A stretch of DNA of 64,000 nucleotides, taken from positions 1,240,001 to 1,304,000 of the forward strand of contig NZ_PPED02000001.1 of NCBI RefSeq assembly GCF_002899825.2. The letters run 5' to 3'. This DNA is from Chryseobacterium phosphatilyticum (lineage in GTDB: Bacteria > Bacteroidota > Bacteroidia > Flavobacteriales > Weeksellaceae). Shown here piece by piece: positions 1-8,426 of this stretch. The position numbers and the translations under genes were made by a program. The notes below the pieces were generated by a model that was given only the letters and a program-made list of their open reading frames with translations, made no database searches and was not told the DNA's origin. How positions within the stretch are numbered: the first letter of the stretch is position 1; each line of letters opens with the position of its first letter.

Positions 1-2
1 CG

Positions 3-200
3 AAAAAGATATTTAAAAAGACAGTTGAAATCCAAAAAGAATTTCCTGAACTGTATGAACTTCTAGATGAAACTCCACTATTTTTTTCTGAGAAGGAAAA
101 AAATATTACGATAAAAGATTTAAGACAATATCTTGTTTCCCTTATCATACAACAAAAATCCTTTGAAAAAGGAACTATGAAGAAAAATGATCTACAATAA
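3..200 (+). CDS. C-terminal end of an unrecognised protein (cut by window start)
   Basis: Reading frame 3 is open from the window edge to a TAA at 198-200 and gives 65 residues, charged and probably helical, rich in Lys, Glu and Phe. No family is recognised. Its last 14 bases overlap the start of the next ORF, a spacing typical of co-translated genes in one operon. The true start lies outside the window. The call rests only on the open frame, amino-acid composition and the overlap. Confidence 0.45.
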   Translation, partial: KKIFKKTVEIQKEFPELYELLDETPLFFSEKEKNITIKDLRQYLVSLIIQQKSFEKGTMKKNDLQ

Positions 201-1005
201 AATTCTAATGAAAAAGTTAATCAAGCATCCAAAGAGCAAACTGGGACTCAGAAATAAAAAAAATATTTCAAGAAGAGCCTATTATTCCCAGTTTACCTCT
301 CTGTTCTATCTGCGAAATACCAACATCACCTTAGAAAGAGACGCTAAAGAAATTCTTAGAATGTTAAAAGAATTACAGCAGCTTATCAATAAATCAAGAT
401 TGATATTTAGCACATATTGCAGTTTAAGCCAACATAACCTGTGGCAGTCTGTTTTAGAAGACCTGAGTGAGAACATAAAGAATATTAGAATCCAGTTTGA
501 ATATATACTGGGAAATATTATTAAAAAAAATAAAATCAATTCACTCATATTCTGGCAGCAAAACAAACTCTACACAGATGAAATGGAAGTAATCCATAAA
601 AAACTTATTCTGTTGACTATTCAGGTTTTACCGGAAGAAGAAAGATTATCTTGGAAGGTAAATATTTATAATTTTTATGATGAAATTTTTTCTTTACTTA
701 CTCCACTTATCGGGATGTGCAGGCTTGAATTAGATTTTATAGAAAAATATTCACCTAAAACCTTTAATCAGAATGTTATGGATATTATTAAAGATATTCC
801 AGAAAATTACACTTTACAGCAAGCAAAGAAATATGAACACGAATACATAAAAATATTAACTAACTACAGTCATGAATTATGTAGGAAAAATAATTTTTGG
901 GACAGCTTATTGTATATCCTTTCAGGCGGCATGTACCAACTACCATCCGAACGTACCTTATCCAAAAGATGGATCACCAGAAGATTAAAAAATAAGCATT
1001 CTTAA
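187..1005 (+). CDS. Hypothetical helical protein, 272 aa
   Basis: This is an uninterrupted 272-codon ORF that is basic, Lys- and Ile-rich and predicted to be mostly helical. It has no signal peptide and no clear membrane segment. The ATG at 187 overlaps the preceding partial ORF by 14 bases; an in-frame ATG at 208 is an alternative start. The C-terminus ends in a basic stretch with several Arg and Lys residues. I do not recognise the family. Position in a tight cluster with the upstream fragment suggests co-expression, possibly as part of an accessory island that begins outside the window. Confidence 0.6.
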   Translation: MIYNKILMKKLIKHPKSKLGLRNKKNISRRAYYSQFTSLFYLRNTNITLERDAKEILRMLKELQQLINKSRLIFSTYCSLSQHNLWQSVLEDLSENIKNIRIQFEYILGNIIKKNKINSLIFWQQNKLYTDEMEVIHKKLILLTIQVLPEEERLSWKVNIYNFYDEIFSLLTPLIGMCRLELDFIEKYSPKTFNQNVMDIIKDIPENYTLQQAKKYEHEYIKILTNYSHELCRKNNFWDSLLYILSGGMYQLPSERTLSKRWITRRLKNKHS

Positions 1006-1047
1006 TAACTGCAACCTAAATTTTTCATTTTATTAAATATTTTTCCA

Positions 1048-1311
1048 ATGAAAACAATACATCTTTTTCGGTTTAACGATTCTATTTTCCGTAAAATCCC
1101 TTTCTTCAAAGAAGAACATAGGTTGAAAACCGATGTAACGGACATCGATTTAATGAATATTGAAATAGTAACCGAATATATCATTAAAACCTACGATGAC
1201 TTTAGTTTCGACAACACATCAGGAAATGATCTTTTATCAATGTGCAAAAAAGCTCAAAAAACAATTGAACATTACTTTGTCATAAAATTAGATCATTATG
1301 ATTTTATTTAA
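1048..1311 (+). CDS. Hypothetical protein, 87 aa
   Basis: This is a short ORF, 42 bases after the previous gene on the same strand, encoding an acidic protein without signal peptide or transmembrane segment. The N-terminus MKTIHLFRFN looks like a cytoplasmic protein with a short beta strand and then mixed helix. No domain is recognised. Spacing and strand suggest it belongs to the same transcription unit as the 272-residue gene. It could also be a chance ORF, but its amino-acid composition is protein-like, which the opposite-strand frame is not. Confidence 0.45.
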   Translation: MKTIHLFRFNDSIFRKIPFFKEEHRLKTDVTDIDLMNIEIVTEYIIKTYDDFSFDNTSGNDLLSMCKKAQKTIEHYFVIKLDHYDFI

Positions 1312-1484
1312 AACTGTTATTTATTTTACTCAAGAGCTTTCTACAAAATAAAATTGTTGAGTTACTATAAAAGTGATGTCTTTACTAAATATCTTATTAA
1401 AATAGTTTTTAGAAGAAACAAGACAAATAAAACCAATTAAAGATAAACTAAGCCAAGTTCGCTTATGCTTAATTTTTGAAATTA

Positions 1485-1662
1485 AATTGTTTTGAGTTTA
1501 TAACATTTTTATTCTAATAAAAGTTTCTTGATCAAAATAACTTTATAATTCTCCCTTAATCTTGCTCAAACGAACCAAATCATCGATAAAAGTGTTTGAA
1601 GATACACTCGTTAAGGTCACACAACAAAAAATCGTTACTTTTTAAGTAGCGATTTTTTTATT
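1485..1662 (+). ncRNA. Candidate structured RNA element, copy 1
   Basis: A core CTCAAACGAACCAAATCAT (1565-1583) is followed by GTTTGAAGATACACTCG, GGTCAC, and then a terminator hairpin with stem AATCG(T)TACTT / AAGTAGCGATT and a T-run at about 1627-1658. Related copies lie at 7.4, 17.7 and 27.5 kb. In this copy the ATTTGG-type 5' stem is degenerate, but the CAAAC / GTTTG pairing is kept. It lies about 170 bases after the 87-residue gene and has no coding potential. A gene-independent transcript or a repeated 3' processing/terminator element are both possible. Confidence 0.5.
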
Positions 1663-1819
1663 ATTAAACAGGATAGGATTAATTCCTGCTATACTTTACA
1701 ATTCTGTACATTTTTTCGGATCAGGCGCAAAAGTTGAGACTAGCACAAAATCTATACTTTTTATTGAGCGAACAGGTCTTTTTTTAATCGCGAAGAAAGA
1801 TGATTCAAATGTTTTATTT

Positions 1820-2045
1820 TAGGAAGCTAAGAAGTGCGACTTTGTCACTGAAGAAGCTTCATGGATATGCATTTACTTAAAAAGAGACTGTATCAAAGGT
1901 GTCATTCTGAACACAGACTGAAGGTCTGCGAACGAAGTTCTGCAATGTAGTGAAGAATCTCAAACAACTGGTTAACAAAGAGATTCCTCCTTCATCAGAA
2001 ATCGAATATTCGACGTAGTCAATGACAAAAGCCAAATTATTTGAC
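1820..2045. repeat. Dispersed intergenic repeats (REP-like)
   Basis: Bases 1820-1875 contain a GCGACTTTGTC..TGAAGAAG segment related to the inverted-repeat elements at 35728 and 41241. Bases 1898-2030 carry GTGTCATTCTGAAC, GAAGAATCTC and AGATTCCTCCTTC blocks in inverted arrangement, a pattern seen widely as non-coding dispersed repeats in Flavobacteriia. Short ORFs across it are repeat translations and not genes. The region sits just downstream of the minus-strand cupin gene. Confidence 0.6.
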
Positions 2046-2081
2046 TTTTGAAACAACCTCCATTCTTTGCTCCCTTGAAAA

Positions 2082-2594
2082 TTATTTTTTGTTGGCTTCA
2101 ACGTATTCTTCATCTGAGACAGCTTCCAGCCATGTATTTTGATTGGTTTGCGGATTACCATTTGTTGCTAAATGTGAAAACCAGCTTTCAGCAGTTGCAC
2201 CATGCCAATGCTCAACATTCGGAGCAATTTCTACAATATCACCAGATTTTAAACGACGAGCAGATTTTCCTCTTTCCTGATATAAGCCTTCACCACCAAC
2301 AACAATCAAAAGTTGTCCTCCCGTATGACTGTGCCAATTATTACGACAACCTGGTTCAAATGTGACGTTGGAAATGGGAACATTTAAATCTTTATTGCTT
2401 GTAAGAGGTGCCAAATATGATTTACCAATAAAATATTGTGCAAAAGCAGTGTTTTCTTCACCGGTTGGAAAATCACTTATTGTAGGAATATTTGTATTCA
2501 TTTTGTTATATTTTATTTTGTTTGAATTTACTTTATTTTGTGCGATTACAGTTGAACTGAACACTAAAAGAATGATGATTAAATATTTTATCAT
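2082..2594 (-). CDS. Secreted cupin-domain protein
   Basis: A 170-residue protein with an N-terminal hydrophobic signal sequence ending near residue 19 (SSTVIAQ), so probably periplasmic. A single cupin barrel follows with metal-ligand pattern H88-x-H90 (WHSH), a G-rich turn and a second motif with H129 and H131 (EHWHG). The family binds a metal and often acts on small aromatic or sugar-like substrates; no substrate can be named. Its ATG overlaps the stop of the upstream acetyltransferase gene as ATGA, so it is probably translationally coupled. A broken relative of this gene lies at 7631-7825. Confidence 0.85.
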   Translation of the reverse strand: MIKYLIIILLVFSSTVIAQNKVNSNKIKYNKMNTNIPTISDFPTGEENTAFAQYFIGKSYLAPLTSNKDLNVPISNVTFEPGCRNNWHSHTGGQLLIVVGGEGLYQERGKSARRLKSGDIVEIAPNVEHWHGATAESWFSHLATNGNPQTNQNTWLEAVSDEEYVEANKK

Positions 2595-3154
2595 TCAATT
2601 GTTTTTATGATTTTTGCAGGAATCCCTCCCACCACAACATTATCTGGAACATCTTTGGAAACCACGGCTCCAGCTGCAACCACAGCATTTTCGCCAATCG
2701 TCACTCCAGGAAGAATGGTTGCCCTGGCTCCAATCCACGCATTTTTTTTAATATGAATAGATTTTCCTATCAATCCTTTCCTGTGCTGAGGCTTTAAAGG
2801 GTGATTTTCAGTTATCAGACTAACTTTCGGGCCAATTAAAACGTCGTCTTCAATCGTAATTCCGCCCAAAGTCAGAAAAGTACAATCAAAATTGATGAAT
2901 ACATTCTTTCCAATAGTAAGATTCTTCCCATAGTTGATATAAAGCGGTGTAAAAACCGCTACATTCTCCAATTTTCCACCTACAATCTCGCTTAATATTT
3001 TTAAAATCTCATTCGGTTCTGTGGAAGTATTTAATAGAATCAACTGTTTCTTAACTTCATAAGAAGCTTGCAGCAATTTATGAATTTCAGGATCATCAGG
3101 CATTATTGTTTCACCATTCCGAAGTCTGGTGAAAATATCTTTGTTAAAGCTCAT
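2591..3154 (-). CDS. Sugar O-acetyltransferase (maltose/galactoside acetyltransferase family)
   Basis: The C-terminal two thirds show left-handed beta-helix hexapeptide repeats (for example IGKNVFI, IEDDVLIG, IGENAVVAAGAVVSKDVP) and the family ending GGIPAKIIK. ENHPLKP carries the likely catalytic His. The N-terminus matches the short helical cap (MAC) domain of LacA/Maa enzymes. I place the start at the ATG ending at 3154 (MSFNKDIF), giving 187 residues, because upstream in-frame residues do not resemble the family. It would transfer acetyl from acetyl-CoA to a sugar; the substrate is unknown. It is coupled to the cupin gene downstream. Confidence 0.9.
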   Translation of the reverse strand: MSFNKDIFTRLRNGETIMPDDPEIHKLLQASYEVKKQLILLNTSTEPNEILKILSEIVGGKLENVAVFTPLYINYGKNLTIGKNVFINFDCTFLTLGGITIEDDVLIGPKVSLITENHPLKPQHRKGLIGKSIHIKKNAWIGARATILPGVTIGENAVVAAGAVVSKDVPDNVVVGGIPAKIIKTIE

Positions 3155-3227
3155 TTTTAAATATTTAGAAAATAAAAACGCTAAATCCGCCATCTTAAAA
3201 AGCAGATTTAGCTATTGCAATGTTCAA

Positions 3228-4283
3228 TTATTTCAAATTCGTTCTAAAGAAATGATCCAGTTTTTCAAAAGGAATCACATCCACTTTATCGTATAAATCG
3301 ACGTGAACAGCATTCGGAATAATCATCAATTCTTTCGGTTCCGCAGCCATTTTGTAAATATCTTCACTCATATATTTAGAATGTGCATTTTCTCCGGCAA
3401 TCAGAAGCATTGGCCTTGGGGAAATTTCTTTGATATAACTCAACATTACCGAGTTGGCAAAAGACATCGAATTGGTTTTCGTCCAGCCTTTATTGGAGTT
3501 TAAAGAACGTTTGTGATACCCTCTTGGCGTTTTGTAATAATCAAAATAATCCTTTACAAACTGAGGTTCATCACCGTTCAATTTTTCAGGTAAATGGGTT
3601 GTCGGATATTCAGGTTTTCCGTTTTCAGCATCAACCCAACGTTGCAGACTCATTGTTTCGAAAGCTTTCGTACGTTCTTCGGGAGTCATTTTATCATAAT
3701 ATCCTTTGGCGCTCACTCTTGAAATATCATAAGCACTTGTTGTCGCTACTGCTTTCACTCGTTTGTCGGCAATGGTTGCATTCAACGCAAAAGTTGCAAA
3801 GCCACAGATTCCGATGATTCCGATTTTGTTTCGGTCTACATTGTGTTGAAGGCCTAAGAAATCAACTGCCGCACTGAAATCTTCGGTATTGATGTCGGGT
3901 GAAGCAATATCTCTCGGCTCACCTCCACTTTCGCCGGTATAAGAAGGGTCAAAAGCGACAACAGCAAAACCTCTTTCCGCCATTTGGTTGGCATATAAAC
4001 CTGAAGACTGTTCTTTTACCGCACCAAAAGGCCCGCTGATTGCCAACGCTGCTAATTTTTCGTTCCCTGAATTTTTGGGAAGGTATAAATCTCCGGAAAG
4101 CGTTATCCCGTAACGGTTTTTGAAGGTAAATGCTTTTCGGGTTACTTTATCGCTTAGTTTAAATGTATAATGTTCGTTTTGTTCGGTTGTATTCATTGTT
4201 TTTTGATTTGATTTTTTATTCTGCGTAAATGCCTGTCCGATGAAAAGAAAGGACAAAGCCATCACTGTTGTTATTATTTTCAT
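3228..4283 (-). CDS. Secreted alpha/beta hydrolase
   Basis: A 351-residue protein with a signal peptide (about residues 1-20, ending AFTQ). The fold is that of YcjY/dienelactone-hydrolase-like enzymes: an oxyanion region near GPFGAVKEQ, a nucleophile elbow GICGFA with Cys in place of Ser, an acidic residue in the LLIAGEN strand, and a C-terminal His in NAVHVD. It is first in a probable three-gene transcript with the acetyltransferase and cupin. A TAATTTTG box at 4313-4320 gives a leader of about 25 bases. An AraC gene lies directly upstream and is the likely regulator. Substrate unknown. Confidence 0.85.
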   Translation of the reverse strand: MKIITTVMALSFLFIGQAFTQNKKSNQKTMNTTEQNEHYTFKLSDKVTRKAFTFKNRYGITLSGDLYLPKNSGNEKLAALAISGPFGAVKEQSSGLYANQMAERGFAVVAFDPSYTGESGGEPRDIASPDINTEDFSAAVDFLGLQHNVDRNKIGIIGICGFATFALNATIADKRVKAVATTSAYDISRVSAKGYYDKMTPEERTKAFETMSLQRWVDAENGKPEYPTTHLPEKLNGDEPQFVKDYFDYYKTPRGYHKRSLNSNKGWTKTNSMSFANSVMLSYIKEISPRPMLLIAGENAHSKYMSEDIYKMAAEPKELMIIPNAVHVDLYDKVDVIPFEKLDHFFRTNLK

Positions 4284-4312
4284 ATCTGAATTTTGTTTAA
4301 AAATTACTGATA

Positions 4313-4320
4313 CAAAATTA
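4313..4320 (-). promoter_or_regulatory. Bacteroidota -7 box for hydrolase operon
   Basis: The minus strand reads TAATTTTG, matching the TAnnTTTG -7 element known for Bacteroidota sigma factor. It lies about 30 bases before the hydrolase ATG. AACAG occurs twice just upstream, at 4323 and 4337. Confidence 0.5.
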
Positions 4321-4372
4321 GAAACAGCAGAGTGCTAACAGTTAATGATAATCAAACCAAAAATTAAGAAAT

Positions 4373-5251
4373 TCAAACTTCTGTCAAACGAAATGCCTTT
4401 GGATTGGTACCTGTTTGTTTTTTAAAGAAATTATTAAAATACGTCGGATAATCGAATCCGAGTGCAAAAGCAATTTCTGAGATATTCCAGTCGGTGTGTT
4501 GCAGCAATGCTTTTGCTTCTGTGAGAATGCGTTCTGTGATATGAGCCGTTGTAGATTTCCCGGTAACTTCTTTTACGGCACGATTGAGATAATTAACATG
4601 AACATTCAGGTTTTTCGCAAAATCCTGAGCTGATTTCAGTTGCAGAGATTGGTCTGTAGTTTCAATGGGAAATTGTCTTTCCAACAGTTCCAGAAAAACA
4701 GATGATAGTCTTGATGCCGCATTTTTATTCTGGTCAAAATCTTCTGCAGGTTCCAGCTTCAGAGATTCGTGAATGATAAGACTTATGTAGTTACGTATCA
4801 GTTCATCCTTATAAATATAATCACTTTCCTGCTCTGCAATCATCTTTTGGAAAATCGTGTTAAGAAATTGTCTTTGTTCTTCGGTAATTTTCAGAACGGG
4901 AGTTCCACCGATTTTAAAGAAAGAAGACTGCTGTAAACTTTCAGAACGTTCAGAATTCTTGAAAAATTCTTCAGAAAAAAGAATGGTATACCCTTTATAA
5001 GTTGTTGAAATCGTTTCCCAGGAATAAGGAATATGTGGGTTTCCGAAAAAAAGCACCGTTCCTTCCTGCTCGAAACTTTTATCAGAATAATGAATTTTAC
5101 TTTTCCCGGTTGTAAGGCAAATTTTATAGAATTCTTTTCTGCTGTACACACGGGTTTCACTGCCGTCCTGCTCAATCTGGAAGGCACGGAAACCTTTTAG
5201 TTTTAATTCACTATTAAACTCCGAAACAACTCTTTTTACCTTTTCTTTCAT
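4373..5251 (-). CDS. AraC-family transcriptional regulator
   Basis: A 292-residue regulator. The N-terminal half has the beta-rich cupin-like sensor fold (FYKICLTTGKSKIHYSDK, then a GNPHIPYSW turn). The C-terminal 100 residues hold two helix-turn-helix units, the second with the family signature ISEIAFALGFDYPTYF followed by FFKKQTGTNPKAFR. It lies 89 bases upstream of, and on the same strand as, the hydrolase-acetyltransferase-cupin set, the probable target. A TAACTTTG box lies only 5 bases before the ATG (5256-5263), so the transcript may be leaderless. Confidence 0.9.
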   Translation of the reverse strand: MKEKVKRVVSEFNSELKLKGFRAFQIEQDGSETRVYSRKEFYKICLTTGKSKIHYSDKSFEQEGTVLFFGNPHIPYSWETISTTYKGYTILFSEEFFKNSERSESLQQSSFFKIGGTPVLKITEEQRQFLNTIFQKMIAEQESDYIYKDELIRNYISLIIHESLKLEPAEDFDQNKNAASRLSSVFLELLERQFPIETTDQSLQLKSAQDFAKNLNVHVNYLNRAVKEVTGKSTTAHITERILTEAKALLQHTDWNISEIAFALGFDYPTYFNNFFKKQTGTNPKAFRLTEV

Positions 5252-5444
5252 TTTTCAAAGTTAAGAAAATCAAACCATAAGTATAAGCACTAAAAATATA
5301 GGTTACTATAACTTTATTGTATTCGTTTCTTTCTATTTTTGAATTGATTATTTGATTCAACAGTTTGAAAAAAACGGAAATTTGGATCTGCCTTTCTCAT
5401 ATATAACTAAGGATTTTTTCATCATTGATCTTTAAATCAGAATT

Positions 5445-6236
5445 TTAAGATTTTCCAATAATTTTTGCTTTTTCTTTCATAATCCCAGAGTAGGAATTGG
5501 TAAAAGCCGATAGACTTTTATAACCAATCATAAAAGCGATCTGACTTAAAGTATATTCTCCTGTATTAATGAGTTCAATACTTTTTAAAATACGAATCAG
5601 CTGCATATATTTTTGGATCGTAATACCTGTTTCCCGCTTAAATATACGCTGAAGACTTCTTACAGACATTAAGGATAGATCAGCTAAGTCATCTAAACTT
5701 ACCTGTTCCATGTAATTCTTATTAATATAATTACATACAGGTAGTAATCTTGGATCGACTGGAATCGGGATTTGTAAACCTTTTTTCTCTGTGCAGAAAT
5801 GAGGAAGACTATTCAATAAAGCGGTCAGGAAATATCCCTGCTCTTCATCTTCTTCCAATAATTTATTCCACTTTGAAGCATATTGCAACATTTCTCTCAA
5901 AACCGGAGGTGCTGCAAAAACATGTACTTTATTATAAAAATCATTGTCAAAAACCGTTTTGAATAAGACAACCATGAGATTAACTGTACTGGCTTCCGAC
6001 TGAGTATGATGTTTTTTGCCTGAAGGAATCCAAATTAAGTGATTTTGTGGAACCAGATAGATTTTATTCTCAATATGAAAATACTGATACCCCTCTTCGA
6101 CATAAGTCAGTTGATATCTTTGATGAACATGATCATAGTCATCATGGGTCCAGTCTTTCTCATACCACACATAAGCATCGATATTAATTTCATCATCAAA
6201 CTCCCCTTTTCTTTTTTCTGATAATCCACATTTCAT
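5445..6236 (-). CDS. AraC-family transcriptional regulator with cupin sensor
   Basis: A 263-residue regulator with an N-terminal AraC-type cupin domain (HQRYQLTYVEEGYQYFHIE, LVPQNHLIWIPSGKKHHT) and C-terminal double HTH (LSQIAFMIGYKSLSAFTNSY). The C-terminal recognition helix departs from the usual GF..xSYF pattern. It is divergent from the DapB-like gene at 6500 across a 263-base spacer and probably controls it. The ligand is unknown. The start at 6236 is the first ATG in a clear frame; the first dozen residues are not strongly conserved-looking, so a later start is possible. Confidence 0.88.
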   Translation of the reverse strand: MKCGLSEKRKGEFDDEINIDAYVWYEKDWTHDDYDHVHQRYQLTYVEEGYQYFHIENKIYLVPQNHLIWIPSGKKHHTQSEASTVNLMVVLFKTVFDNDFYNKVHVFAAPPVLREMLQYASKWNKLLEEDEEQGYFLTALLNSLPHFCTEKKGLQIPIPVDPRLLPVCNYINKNYMEQVSLDDLADLSLMSVRSLQRIFKRETGITIQKYMQLIRILKSIELINTGEYTLSQIAFMIGYKSLSAFTNSYSGIMKEKAKIIGKS

Positions 6237-6499
6237 TTTGGCGTTTTATATAATAATTCTGGCAAATTTAATAAAAATACCAATTGTAAATTTGTATTAT
6301 CAAATAGATACAACTTCTGTTTTTCTATAATTAGATGAATTTATAGTAAGCATTTACTGTTAGAAGATAAAAATTTATCAAAGAGAAAGACATAGGAAGA
6401 TTATATATTCAATACATGGAAACTCATCTGTTGAAATTCAAACTATCTCTGAGCTAGATTAATAGTAAAAATAACATTCAATACATAAAAAATAATAGT

Positions 6500-7303
6500 A
6501 TGAAAAAAGTTTTTGTTGCAGGAGCCACCGGATGGGCGGGTTCTGAAATTAGCAGAGCAATATTTAATAATGACGAAATGATATTAACAGGCGGACTTTC
6601 TTTATCTCAGGATGGGAAAAATCTGTCAGAGATTCTGTCATTAAAATCGGACAATAATATACCTTTGTTTAAATCTATAGAAGATGCAATAGAAAATGTA
6701 GAATTTGATATTCTTGTAGATTTTACCAAACCGGAGATCGCGAAGCATAATATCCACAATGCTTTGCAAAAAGGCAAAAAAGTCATCATTGGAACTTCAG
6801 GACTTACAGATAAAGATTATGAAGAAATAGAGCGTATTGCCAATGAAAACAACACTTCTGTTCTTGCTGCAGGGAACTTTGCACTCACTGTTGTTTTATT
6901 GCAAAAGTTTGCCGAAATGGCCGCAAAATATATCCCTCACTACGAGATCATTGACTATGCAGATGCTAAAAAAATTGATGCACCAAGCGGAACAGTGGCA
7001 GAACTGGCGTATCGTCTTTCTAAAGTTCAAAAGCCTGAACTATCTGTAGCCATAGAGGATACCATAGGAAATAAAGAGACAAGAGGTGCAACAATAAACG
7101 GTATACAGGTTCATTCTGTTCGCCTGCCCGGTCACACGCTAGGCGTTGAAACTATCTTTGGACTCAAAGGAGAAAAATTAATCCTAAGACATGATTCCGG
7201 AGAAAGTGCGGACCCCTATGTAAAAGGTGTACTCCTTGCCATCAAAAACATTGATACTTTCAAAGGTTTACGAAGAGGATTAGATTCAATAATGGAATTT
7301 TAA
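6500..7303 (+). CDS. DapB-like dihydrodipicolinate reductase paralogue
   Basis: A 267-residue protein with an N-terminal Rossmann motif GATGWAG (residues 8-14), DFTKPE at about 74, GTSG at 98 and C-terminal-domain motif KKIDAPSGT (157-165), all features of 4-hydroxy-tetrahydrodipicolinate reductases. In the E. coli enzyme the active-site pair is HH followed by K three residues later. Aligning EIIDYADAKK, Ala154 and Asp155 occupy the His positions while Lys158 remains. The DAP-pathway reaction is therefore doubtful; another imine or oxo substrate is possible. It stands alone, divergent from an AraC gene, unlike a housekeeping dapB. Confidence 0.8.
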   Translation: MKKVFVAGATGWAGSEISRAIFNNDEMILTGGLSLSQDGKNLSEILSLKSDNNIPLFKSIEDAIENVEFDILVDFTKPEIAKHNIHNALQKGKKVIIGTSGLTDKDYEEIERIANENNTSVLAAGNFALTVVLLQKFAEMAAKYIPHYEIIDYADAKKIDAPSGTVAELAYRLSKVQKPELSVAIEDTIGNKETRGATINGIQVHSVRLPGHTLGVETIFGLKGEKLILRHDSGESADPYVKGVLLAIKNIDTFKGLRRGLDSIMEF

Positions 7304-7379
7304 CAATAAAAAAATATGCATTAATAATAAATTAGGAAATCACTTGGGAGTAAATTCTAATTTATACATGTTTCCTAAT

Positions 7380-7558
7380 ATGGCAACTTCTATTATTTCG
7401 AGTGTTTAAACTTTTTTGATAAAAATGAGCTTTACAATTCTTTTTTTAATTTGGCTCAAACGAACCAAATCATCTATAAAAATGTTTGAAGATACGCTCG
7501 TCTTGGTCACCAATAGCCAAACGGCGCCATTTTAAGACAAGTGGCGCCATTTTTTATT
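7380..7558 (+). ncRNA. Candidate structured RNA element, copy 2
   Basis: This copy has a perfect ATTTGG / ACCAAAT pairing around the loop CTCAAACGA, then GTTTGAAGATACGCTCG, GGTCAC and a terminator with stem GGCGCCA / TGGCGCC (7522-7549) and T-run. The loop CTCAAAC can pair with the downstream GTTTGAAG, a possible pseudoknot. An upstream block at 7380-7411 recurs before copy 4. It starts about 80 bases after the DapB-like gene; the hairpin could also terminate that transcript. Compensatory changes with copy 3 support a folded RNA. Confidence 0.55.
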
Positions 7559-7630
7559 ATAATTGATAGTAAGATATTTAAATATAAGAGATATAAATTT
7601 CTTAAAATTTAGTAATCTTCACCATCTCCA

Positions 7631-7825
7631 TTATTTATTATACTCTTCTTCTGTCACAGGGTGTAACCAAACCATAACCCCATTCTTATTATCAGTGACC
7701 GCAATCTCAACAAAATAAGAATCCTTACTTGCACCATGCCAATGCTCAACATTTGGTGGACATTTTATAACGTCACCTTTGTGTAAGATCTTTTTCGGCC
7801 GCCCTTTTTCCTGGCAATATCATAC
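7631..7825 (-). pseudogene. Fragment of a cupin gene
   Basis: The minus strand reads on from QEKGRPKK through HKGDVIKCPPNVEHWHGA to a stop at 7631-7633 (EEEYNK then TAA). This is the C-terminal half of a cupin closely resembling the intact gene at 2082-2594 (SGDIVEIAPNVEHWHGA, DEEYVEANKK). The N-terminal half with the first metal motif is missing and no start codon exists. It abuts a second broken gene on the other strand. Confidence 0.8.
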
Positions 7826-7850
7826 CATCAGTCACTAGGATAATTACATT

Positions 7851-8355
7851 CAGGTTTATTTGCCGGATGTAACTGTTGTAGATTTAAATATGCCGGGGTT
7901 GGACGGATTGGAAATGGCAAAAAAGTAATGAAAAATAAATGGCATACTAAAGTTATAACCCTTACCATGCATAATGAAATTGGAGTTTTGAACAAAGCAA
8001 AAGAATTTGAAGTAGATGGTTATATTTTAAAAGAAAAAGCTACTCCTGATTTAGAAAAATGTATGAAAGAAATTGCTTTAAGAAAGAAATATTATTCTGG
8101 AGCTTTGCTTTAAAATTAAACGATAGAGCAAACAGATGATCCCGGCAAACTAAACCCATTAACAGTTTCTGAAAGAAAAATAGTAGAATTAATAGCTACT
8201 CAAAAAAACTCAGTAAGCAAATTGCAGAACTTCTTTTCCTGTCCGAAAAAACAGTAAAGGGACACCGTACCAGAATTATAGAAAAATTGGGGATTCCAAA
8301 AGAAAAAAACGCATTACTGATTTGGGCAATACAGAATTATAAAAAATCCTTGTAG
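7851..8355 (+). pseudogene. Broken NarL/LuxR-type response regulator
   Basis: Three consecutive frames add up to a response regulator. The first (from 7851) reads DVTVVDLNMPGLDGLEMAKK, with the phospho-acceptor Asp region. The second (7928-8113) completes the receiver domain, including VDGYILKEKA with the conserved Lys. The third gives a LuxR HTH (LTVSERKIVELIA, KQIAELLFLSEKTVKGHR). Stops or frame changes occur near 7926, 8111 and 8205, and the receiver N-terminus is missing. The protein cannot be made intact. The partner histidine kinase is absent. Confidence 0.88.
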
Positions 8356-8426
8356 GTTTAAAAATAATTATTAAAAATGAAAGATGTCTTTCGCCATATT
8401 ATAAACCTACGGGAACATTTTTAATA

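Noticed and set aside
1877..2161. 94-codon minus-strand ORF
   Set aside because: It translates a dispersed intergenic repeat and runs into the cupin gene in another frame.
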